Shown: positions 62,801 through 64,000 of the stretch, one piece after another
How positions within the stretch are numbered: the first letter of the stretch is position 1
How the letters are laid out: each line of letters begins with the position of its first letter
From: Eublepharis macularius
Lineage: Eukaryota > Chordata > Lepidosauria > Squamata > Eublepharidae
Reading direction: 5' to 3'
NCBI RefSeq assembly: GCF_028583425.1
Contig: NC_072800.1
Span: forward strand, 8,135,001 to 8,199,000
Length of the DNA stretch: 64,000 nucleotides
Notes under the pieces: model-generated
Seen by the model: the letters and a program-made list of their open reading frames with translations, nothing else
Database searches by the model: none
What the model was told of the DNA's origin: nothing
Made by a program: the position numbers and the translations under genes

Positions 62801-62889
62801 TGAACCCACCATAAGTCATATCAGATCCTGCCATATATTCAAAAGTATCATCGCTGATTACATCAATTATAGGACAAACCACCGTTCTC
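17750..62889 (-). CDS. GALNT1: GALNT1 3' half (seven exons), polypeptide GalNAc-transferase 1
   Basis: Joined minus-strand exons 62889-62719, 38472-38355, 37006-36826, 34281-34142, 23664-23566, 19907-19773 and 17896-17750 encode about 329 residues, corresponding to roughly residues 231-559 of the 559-residue mammalian protein. The family (GT27) is a Golgi type II membrane enzyme that moves GalNAc from UDP-GalNAc to Ser/Thr, starting mucin-type O-glycans. In view are the second half of the catalytic domain, the [10 protein letters not shown]-type Gal/GalNAc-T motif, the [10 protein letters not shown] stretch holding a histidine metal ligand, and the complete C-terminal ricin-type lectin domain. 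The match to recalled human GALNT1 is near-identical and better than to GALNT13 (for example [20 protein letters not shown]). Introns are 24.2, 1.3, 2.5, 10.5, 3.7 and 1.9 kb. The reading frame is intact. The 5' exons lie outside the window. Confidence 0.97.
18025..18711. mobile_element. hAT-type non-autonomous transposon (MITE)
   Basis: A 687 bp element in the last GALNT1 intron with ends TAGGGGTGTGTGC and GCACACTCCTA and a perfect 8 bp target duplication GTTAAGAC at 18017-18024 and 18712-18719. Eight-base duplications and TAGGGGTGTG-type termini fit hAT. The middle holds about three tandem copies of a roughly 105 bp unit (AAAGGGTAGGAGGCTCT, CCGTTTGCAAACGG-like and CCCTCCAG blocks, about 18190-18520). 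No transposase ORF. Confidence 0.85.
18720..19772. other. GALNT1 intron sequence, no element recognised
   Basis: AT-rich intron between the hAT element and exon F. The only notable feature is a poly(G) run at about 18851-18866. Confidence 0.4.
19773..19907 (-). CDS. GALNT1: GALNT1 exon F (lectin domain, beta repeat)
   Basis: 135 bp, phase 0; AAG acceptor, GTAAGT donor. Encodes [20 protein letters not shown] through [10 protein letters not shown], the second ricin repeat with CLD and QLW motifs. The segment TANKEIR...SKLNGPV separates GALNT1 from its closest paralogue GALNT13 (TADKEIR...SRLNGPV, recalled). Confidence 0.97.
20434..20920 (+). mobile_element. Solo LTR (LTR retrotransposon, Gypsy/ERV-like)
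   Basis: A fossil LTR of 487 bp with inverted termini TGTCATGACC and AACTGACA, an AATAAA signal at 20845-20850 near the right end, and 4-of-5-base flanking duplications (cCCAG / tCCAG). No internal region is present, consistent with LTR-LTR recombination. The family is not identified; five-base duplications fit Ty3/Gypsy or some ERVs. It differs from the LTR at 28435. Confidence 0.55.
21409..21482 (+). ncRNA. Hammerhead-like self-cleaving RNA motif (candidate)
   Basis: The fold read from sequence is as follows. Stem I pairs ATGCC (21409-21413) with GGCAT (21478-21482). Stem II pairs GTGAGT (21423-21428) with ACTCAC (21435-21440). GAAA is at 21441-21444. Stem III pairs CGGG (21445-21448) with CCCG (21472-21475), followed by T and C at 21476-21477, the expected cleavage position. 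The core strand 21414-21422 (CAGGATGAA) deviates from the consensus CUGANGA by a substitution and extra bases, so this copy may be inactive. Hammerheads of this layout are known in Penelope-like and other retroelements; the host element here was not identified. Confidence 0.5.
21793..21990 (+). mobile_element. 5S rRNA-derived SINE (5S-Sauria-like)
   Basis: The head matches the 5S rRNA internal promoter region (GGAAGCTCAGCAGGGTTAG, TACTTGGATGAGAGACC, then a diverged GGGTGCT-like stretch). The body is CAGTGGCAGGCAATAGCAAA and the tail a TGGGGTCACCATGAGTC sequence as in lizard 5S-Sauria SINEs. The tail includes a short duplication of TCACCATGAG. It is not a functional 5S gene: the 5S part is incomplete and fused to a SINE tail. 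Confidence 0.75.
22788..23052 (-). mobile_element. tRNA-derived SINE, near full length
   Basis: On the minus strand it reads from a tRNA-like head (CTGGTTTGGTGTAGTGGTTA, A box; GGGTTTGATTCCC, B box) through CACCTTGGGCTAGTCACAG-type body to GGGCGGTATATAAATTGAAT and a (GTT)n tail, seen here as (AAC)n at 22791-22812. This is a common squamate SINE layout. It lies in the GALNT1 intron between exons E and F. Confidence 0.85.
23566..23664 (-). CDS. GALNT1: GALNT1 exon E (lectin domain, alpha repeat)
   Basis: 99 bp, phase 0 at both ends; TTCAG acceptor, GTAACA donor. Encodes [20 protein letters not shown] and then [13 protein letters not shown], the first ricin-type repeat with its CLD motif. Confidence 0.96.
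23716..25046. mobile_element. hAT-type element with nested solo LTR
   Basis: Ends TAGGGGCGTGCC and GTGCACACCCCTA, with 7-of-8-base target duplications ATATTTAC (23708-23715) and ATATTTCC (25047-25054). The element is 1331 bp, of which 425 bp is the LTR at 24383-24807. No transposase ORF. Same superfamily style as 18025-18711 but a different interior. Confidence 0.75.
24383..24807 (-). mobile_element. Solo LTR, same family as the Gypsy at 28435
   Basis: A fossil 425 bp LTR bounded by TGTCAG and CTGACA. Its reverse complement aligns along its length with 28435-28860, including GAGATGGCTCACCACAGC and the AGACTGACA end. Flanking CTTAG / TTTAG suggests a 5 bp duplication. Nested in a hAT-type element, so younger than it. 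Confidence 0.8.
25055..27202. other. GALNT1 intron sequence with a long purine-rich tract
   Basis: No gene or classed element recognised. About 26418-26880 is a long purine-rich stretch on the plus strand (pyrimidine-rich in the GALNT1 transcript). Sequence from 26880 to 27200 looks repeat-like but was not assigned. Confidence 0.4.
27203..27611 (-). mobile_element. Penelope-like element fragment with decayed hammerhead
   Basis: The minus strand holds an eroded reading frame ([17 protein letters not shown]), then a spacer, then the widely shared tail GCTCATACC...GGTCTTTAAGGTGCTACTGG...CAGACCAACACAGCTACCC. It includes a hammerhead-like core: CTGACAA at 27331-27325 and GAAA at 27307-27304 around a short hairpin. 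The consensus CUGANGA is not met, so the ribozyme is probably dead. Assignment to Penelope-like elements rests on recall of this tail in reptile genomes. Confidence 0.5.
27620..28434 (+). mobile_element. L2 LINE fragment (RT C-terminal half)
   Basis: The translation gives [38 protein letters not shown] and [20 protein letters not shown], typical of the L2-clade ORF2 C-terminus and closely similar to the minus-strand copy at 39727-40944. A tandem duplication of about 28 bp (TCTGGTATTGAC-TATAAGGCCCTG) lies at about 28151-28211. It has frame breaks and is cut by the Gypsy LTR at 28435. Confidence 0.88.
28435..28860 (+). repeat. 5' LTR of the Gypsy-like element
   Basis: 426 bp with perfect TGTCAG / CTGACA inverted ends and an AATAAA signal near 28771. 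Its end was fixed by comparison with the solo LTR at 24383-24807. Confidence 0.85.
28435..33680 (+). mobile_element. Ty3/Gypsy-like LTR retrotransposon, truncated
   Basis: A fossil. The 5' LTR is 28435-28860 (TGTCAG...CTGACA). Internal parts in order are a gag-like region (about 28906-31330, including a [20 protein letters not shown] capsid-like stretch), protease (about 31392-31775, with LIDSECSCD), reverse transcriptase (about 31815-32600, with [11 protein letters not shown]), RNase H (about 32600-33160, with [16 protein letters not shown]) and the N-terminal part of integrase (about 33204-33680, with [16 protein letters not shown] and [16 protein letters not shown]). The 3' LTR is missing. 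It is broken, with several breaks, and inserted in an L2 copy. A related solo LTR is at 24383. Confidence 0.9.
33681..33850 (+). mobile_element. Possible L2 3' end resuming after the Gypsy
   Basis: [11 protein letters not shown] resembles the ACKTELFRQ end of the L2 ORF, followed by an AT-rich 3' tail. This suggests the L2 copy cut at 28435 continues here, although the Gypsy lacks a 3' LTR at this junction. Low certainty. Confidence 0.35.
34142..34281 (-). CDS. GALNT1: GALNT1 exon D (catalytic to lectin linker)
   Basis: 140 bp; TTACAG acceptor, GTAAAA donor. Encodes [20 protein letters not shown] and then [26 protein letters not shown]. Differences from recalled human GALNT1 are conservative (SSRVGLRHKLQ and NIYPDS in human). 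The exon ends at the start of the lectin domain. Confidence 0.97.
34282..36825. other. GALNT1 intron C-D, unclassified repeat-like region
   Basis: At about 34921 the sequence TAGGAGTGTGTGATCTGG resembles the TAGGGGTGTGTGATTCGG-type hAT ends in this window, and 34921-36100 is GC-richer than its flanks, but no matching right end was found. The rest is ordinary AT-rich intron. Confidence 0.3.
36826..37006 (-). CDS. GALNT1: GALNT1 exon C (end of catalytic core)
   Basis: 181 bp; TTTTAG acceptor, GTGAGC donor. Encodes [20 protein letters not shown] through [10 protein letters not shown] plus the first base of a Gly codon. The histidine in CSHVGHVF corresponds to the third Mn2+ ligand known in GALNT enzymes. 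The flexible catalytic loop ([11 protein letters not shown]) follows it. Confidence 0.97.
37220..37560. repeat. Interspersed repeat, probable LINE-derived
   Basis: ATAAGAAGAGACCTGCTAGA...CAGACCAGTAGCCTATGTAGTCTAGCATCCTC is a degraded copy of a repeat common in reptile genomes ('ggatcagaccagtggtccatctagtccagcatcctg'). I recall it as LINE-related but cannot name the family. Confidence 0.4.
38355..38472 (-). CDS. GALNT1: GALNT1 exon B (Gal/GalNAc-T motif)
   Basis: 118 bp; TTTCAG acceptor, GTAAGC donor. Encodes [20 protein letters not shown] and then [20 protein letters not shown], the conserved Gal/GalNAc-T motif that contacts donor and acceptor in this family. Its first base completes the Arg codon begun in exon A. 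The 24 kb intron upstream holds most of the nested repeats. Confidence 0.97.
39727..40944 (-). mobile_element. L2 LINE, 5'-truncated, with long target duplication
   Basis: The ORF at 40700-39939 (253 codons) is the L2 RT C-terminus, including [20 protein letters not shown] and [18 protein letters not shown]. The upstream part (40936-40761, [15 protein letters not shown]) is in another frame. The 3' UTR ends in an (AAAT)n tail, seen as (TTTA)n at 39727-39750. A 33 bp target duplication with one mismatch flanks it (39694-39726 and 40945-40977), showing insertion into the L1. Confidence 0.92.
44602..45781 (+). mobile_element. CR1 LINE, 5'-truncated, ORF open to the 3' end
   Basis: A 365-codon open frame from 44610 to a stop at 45707 encodes the CR1 RT C-terminal half: [48 protein letters not shown], then the thumb and the conserved [20 protein letters not shown] tail. 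The 3' UTR ends at TCTATGATTCTGATTCT. It sits in the opposite orientation inside ORF1 of the L1 at 38732-46700. No frame break is seen in the surviving part, so it is among the younger CR1 copies here. A TAAATC hexamer flanks both sides, possibly a short target duplication. Confidence 0.93.
46701..47011. other. Unassigned stretch between L1 and inverted repeat
   Basis: No element recognised. It may be the L1 5' UTR or another insert. Confidence 0.3.
47012..47234. repeat. Imperfect inverted repeat (fold-back)
   Basis: Arm 47012-47077 (GCAAACAAGGGGTACAAAGA ... ACAGAGGACCACCTT) is the reverse complement of 47134-47234 (AAGGTGGTCCTCTGT ... CCCCTTGTTTGC). The right arm holds about 35-40 extra bases and the loop is about 56 bp. 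The outer 28 bp of the right arm recur at 47484-47512. Confidence 0.8.
47228..48060. repeat. GC-rich minisatellite, about 85-115 bp units
   Basis: At least seven diverged units recognised by a CTTCAGCC-(CACA/TGCG)CCTTGC-TGGGCACC block near 47228, 47342, 47425, 47516, 47622, 47803 and 47909. Each is followed by a TTCACCC-GTGCTG-GGGGCCAGGGAG block and CAGCAGTGGGTGAAGGGG. A segment of about 130 bp (47205-47334) is almost identical to 47485-47614, indicating a recent 280 bp duplication. The long open frames here are repeat artefacts. Confidence 0.85.
48441..49305. other. GALNT1 intron sequence, nothing recognised
   Basis: Ordinary AT-rich intron between the hAT right end and the second DIRS element. 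Confidence 0.4.
49306..49374. repeat. Tandem CAGCTG-containing repeat at DIRS edge
   Basis: Five CAGCTG palindromes in about 70 bp, within repeats of ACCTGCAACAGCTGTT. The unit resembles the TACCTGTAACTGTTGTTCAT terminus of the DIRS at 2931, so it may be an expanded end of the DIRS element that follows. Confidence 0.7.
49525..49530 (+). promoter_or_regulatory. TATA-like box in left inverted repeat of short DIRS
   Basis: GCAGCTATAAAAGGCAGGGC, a TATA-box consensus pointing into the element. Mirrored at 52032-52037. Promoter activity is inferred. Confidence 0.4.
52032..52037 (-). promoter_or_regulatory. TATA-like box in right inverted repeat of short DIRS
   Basis: The minus strand reads GCAGCTATAAAAGGTGGGG, the mirror of 49525. 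It is in the right place to drive the minus-strand gag-like region that follows. Confidence 0.45.
52540..52587. repeat. (GT)n microsatellite
   Basis: About 45 bp of GT repeats with occasional C interruptions, just left of the L1 target duplication. Confidence 0.9.
52601..52614. repeat. Left target duplication of L1 copy 2
   Basis: CTCAAACCACTTTT, identical to 58723-58736. Confidence 0.9.
52787..56638 (-). CDS. L1 ORF2: endonuclease-reverse transcriptase, one internal stop
   Basis: A 1283-codon frame from [18 protein letters not shown] with one TGA at codon 807 (54220-54218), probably from a tryptophan codon (LT[14 protein letters not shown]). The N-terminal apurinic-type endonuclease (about 1-235) shows [21 protein letters not shown] and SDHAWV. 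The reverse transcriptase (about 450-760) shows [54 protein letters not shown] and catalytic FADDM at 701-705. The C-terminus has a C-x3-C-x7-H-x4-C knuckle ([18 protein letters not shown]). ORF2p nicks target DNA and primes reverse transcription of the LINE RNA. Translation would end before the C-terminal third, so this copy should not be active. Confidence 0.95.
56639..57624 (-). other. L1 inter-ORF spacer, long and purine-rich
   Basis: 986 bp between ORF1 and ORF2. The plus strand is rich in C/T tracts (for example 56938-57110 and 57260-57310), so the L1 RNA is purine-rich here. No ORF or inserted element was recognised. Mammalian L1 spacers are tens of bases long. Confidence 0.7.
57625..58632 (-). 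CDS. L1 ORF1: RNA-binding chaperone, intact
   Basis: 335 residues, uninterrupted. Residues about 1-50 are basic and low-complexity ([28 protein letters not shown]). About 70-155 is a heptad-rich coiled coil ([36 protein letters not shown]). About 150-245 is the RRM-like domain ([27 protein letters not shown]). The C-terminal domain follows ([40 protein letters not shown]). This is the standard L1 ORF1p layout; the protein trimerises and coats LINE RNA. Confidence 0.92.
   Translation of the reverse strand: MKGNKSRKIMLTNSIKKKKNNPKAVKDLQAFFAASGEPAGREHSRAEENKMAEIVVKEGTAEVNLPVNHLDPQLVQLKQDIIDQMAKLINPITAQLTDIKRDLQSANYKADKAMEVSVKAQQDVTDMQKIITDQQDRLMKLELNVRQNQIKIRGIDELHTYNTDLTSFIANWLAKQLKLEEGIYPYITKAYRVGPYHQTKNKDRPRDIIVEIPDLRTRKKIMEEARARGSFKCEGKLIHIFADLPKEVLSKRRELKPISETLQRANRRYKWQDQCKLMVFHQGKRYIATDIDTGLELPNAVGLEIPMETNKQNQKRKSTDVLSPQKGIKIPIRDT
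58723..58736. repeat. Right target duplication of L1 copy 2
   Basis: CTCAAACCACTTTT, identical to 52601-52614. Confidence 0.9.
58822..59046 (+). mobile_element. tRNA-derived SINE (squamate type), full length
   Basis: tRNA-like head (GGGGTAGTGATTAGTGTTAG, A box; GGTTCAAATCC at 58868-58878, B box), body with TTGGGCCAGTCACATACTCT and AAAATGGAGAAGAGAACGAC, then GGTGGAGTATAAATCAAGTA and an (AAAT)n tail. Layout of the common squamate Sauria/ACA-type SINE. Confidence 0.88.
59060..59967 (+). mobile_element. CR1 LINE, 5'-truncated, frame-broken
   Basis: Starts near [19 protein letters not shown] and runs to the 3' terminal ACTCTGTGATTCTGTGAT. The frame shifts once near 59385-59430, where a short deletion relative to the copy at 44602 removes the LGRIKGA region, then reads to the usual LDEYLLGML end at 59892. 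Confidence 0.9.
59968..60424. other. GALNT1 intron sequence, nothing recognised
   Basis: AT-rich intron without a recognisable element. Confidence 0.35.
60425..60575 (+). mobile_element. tRNA-derived SINE fragment, degraded
   Basis: GTTTGAATCCCACTACTGCC matches a B box and following body of a squamate SINE, then CATGAACTCAGCAGGTGGCC. The A-box side is poorly conserved. Old copy. Confidence 0.5.
60722..60915 (+). mobile_element. CR1 LINE fragment, endonuclease domain
   Basis: [20 protein letters not shown] and [20 protein letters not shown] match the CR1 endonuclease seen at 13598-14026. Short internal piece without ends. Confidence 0.85.
60925..61440 (+). mobile_element. Penelope-like element 3' end with hammerhead-like core
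   Basis: The eroded frame [29 protein letters not shown] and the shared tail ATGCCAGCCACAGCTGCTGG...ACAGCCCAGAAAACCCACAA match a 3' region common in reptile genomes that I recall as Penelope-like. A hammerhead-like core is at 61346-61395. Truncated at the left. Confidence 0.55.
61346..61395 (+). ncRNA. Hammerhead-like ribozyme core
   Basis: CTGAAGA (61346-61352, fits CUGANGA), stem II GCCAGC/GCTGGC (61354-61359 with 61367-61372), GAAA (61373-61376), stem III CAT/ATG (61377-61379 with 61391-61393), then T-C (61394-61395). One unpaired base sits between the core and stem II, and stem I is weak. Short stem III is typical of hammerheads in Penelope-like elements, which work best as dimers. Confidence 0.55.
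61450..62440 (-). mobile_element. L2 LINE fragment (N-terminal RT region), old
   Basis: On the minus strand, [20 protein letters not shown] and [10 protein letters not shown] resemble the region before the L2 RT, and [14 protein letters not shown] near 61710 is an RT block. Frame breaks are numerous and neither end is clear. Confidence 0.7.
62719..62889 (-). CDS. GALNT1: GALNT1 exon A (catalytic domain)
   Basis: 171 bp. An AG acceptor (CT at 62890-62891) precedes, and a GTGAGC donor follows the low end at 62719. It encodes [20 protein letters not shown] through DRTLPV plus two bases of the next codon. This part of the catalytic domain holds the segment between the DxH metal-binding region, which is upstream and out of view, and the Gal/GalNAc-T motif. 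Confidence 0.97.
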
Positions 62890-64000
62890 CTAAAGACAGA
62901 AGTGGCATAAACTGTTAGAGGGGAAAGAAGACAAAATGTATTATCTACTGGTGCAGTGCAGGACAGCAGCCATACCAGTATCGGCATCGAAAAGAAACTT
63001 GTCTTCCATGTTTATTCAGAACATTTATACACTACTTCTCCAGAGAAAGTGCTCTGGGCAGCTTACAAAGTAAAATGTGATAAATAGTGTAATCCTTTGC
63101 AAAGATACTACAGTTGAGGCCTATTGTGATTTCTGTGAGCTTAGACTGCAGTACCTCTACATAGGATTGCACTGAAAATCAAACCATTATAAAACCCATT
63201 AAAATTAACTATTAAAAGGCAAAAAATAAAAACAGTATACAACATTGAGTGTTGTAACTCAGTCATATACTTGTACTCTTAACACAAGGGTTGACTGCGC
63301 ACCACATATTTTTCATCTTAGAAAGACACTTCTGATTAGATAACATTTAATGTTCAACAGCTCAAGTATTCTTTATGTTGTATATCACTCTGCGCAGGTG
63401 AAAATGTTGTGTTTGGGTTGTACACATGGCTCCAAACTTCGATATATTGAGATATGATAAACATTATTTCAAAAATATTGTTTAGAAATTACAAAAATAT
63501 CAAACAGATATTATCGGTATTTTATCTGAATTGAGTGAAAGACAGGATAATATAGGATGGATTTATTGATGGTTGCAAAAATTGTTTTTACAAGACATTA
63601 GAAATAGTATAGGAATAGTATTCCAGAAAAGTGGGAGTATTAATAGCTGGAATGGAAAAATTAACATGTATTACAGTGCAATACTACGGAGGGTTACTCC
63701 AATTTAAGTCAATTGACTTCAATGAGCTTAGACTGGAGTAACTCACTATCAGATTGCACTATTAGAAAAGTCAAACTCAGTGAAAGGGTACACGATTTTA
63801 CCATGTTTCAGCAGATCCAGATAAAAGTATCATTGGACTGTATGAACACATTCCATAGCATGTATTCAACGTATGTTTTGGTGCTTGATGAAAGATATAT
63901 AAAGGAATGTAGTAAACAAGGTGCTATGTTCAATAAAGATTTATAACTATTAAACCCTTGAAACAATTTTAGGCATCAATCAAATCTATCATTCATTCTA
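62890..64000. other. GALNT1 intron upstream of exon A
   Basis: AT-rich intron. Around 63050-63180 there are L2-tail-like and 'ataggattgcact'-type scraps. A palindromic repeat lies at 63675-63760. Confidence 0.4.
63675..63760. repeat. Short palindromic repeat (MITE-like)
   Basis: AGTGCAAT...GTTACTCCAATTTAAG is mirrored by CTTAGACTGGAGTAAC...ATTGCACT around a CAATTGACTTCAATG centre. Degraded copies of the arms are at about 63150-63175 and possibly 20130-20170. It is common in amniote DNA. Confidence 0.55.

Noticed and set aside
1-64000. CRISPR arrays, operons, phage or plasmid features
   Set aside because: Spliced vertebrate gene and vertebrate repeats throughout; nothing prokaryotic was seen.

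Overview
The window is vertebrate nuclear DNA, most likely from a squamate reptile. The repeat mix points there: CR1, L2 and L1-clade LINEs, DIRS-type tyrosine-recombinase retrotransposons, a Ty3/Gypsy-like element, hAT-type short transposons, a 5S-rRNA-derived SINE, and tRNA-derived SINEs of lizard type. No bacterial or organellar features are present.

One host gene is clear. The last seven coding exons of GALNT1 (polypeptide N-acetylgalactosaminyltransferase 1) lie on the minus strand between 62889 and 17750. They cover the C-terminal half of the catalytic domain, the Gal/GalNAc-T motif and the whole ricin-type lectin domain. All seven have clean GT/AG junctions and compatible phases. The 3' UTR probably runs down towards about 14.1 kb. 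Upstream exons lie beyond the right edge.

Region by region. 1-2396: CR1 tail, DIRS fragment and unassigned sequence. 2397-8684: an unidentified minus-strand open reading frame split by a 5.6 kb DIRS element with inverted terminal repeats. 8685-10530: unassigned. 10531-14075: a long minus-strand CR1 copy interrupted by a 1.0 kb terminal-inverted-repeat DNA transposon of unassigned superfamily. 14076-38472: GALNT1 3' UTR, six exons (B to G) and their introns. These introns hold hAT-type elements, two solo LTRs, SINEs, L2 and Penelope-like fragments, two hammerhead-like RNA motifs and a truncated Gypsy element. 38473-62718: a 24 kb GALNT1 intron holding a four-copy nest (hAT with an L1 inside it, and an L2 and a CR1 inside the L1), a GC-rich minisatellite, a second short DIRS element, a nearly intact L1 with 14 bp target duplications, SINEs, two CR1 pieces, a Penelope-like tail with a hammerhead-like core, and an L2 piece. 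62719-62889 is the first GALNT1 exon in view; intron sequence runs to the end.

No new multi-gene system was found. The items most worth a second look are the hammerhead-like RNA fold at 21409-21482, CTCF-like motifs inside the DIRS inverted repeats, the unidentified ORF split in frame by that DIRS, the unclassified TIR element with a CATG duplication, and the near-complete L1 with a 1 kb inter-ORF spacer. All identifications come from reading the sequence and recalled family knowledge; no database search was run.
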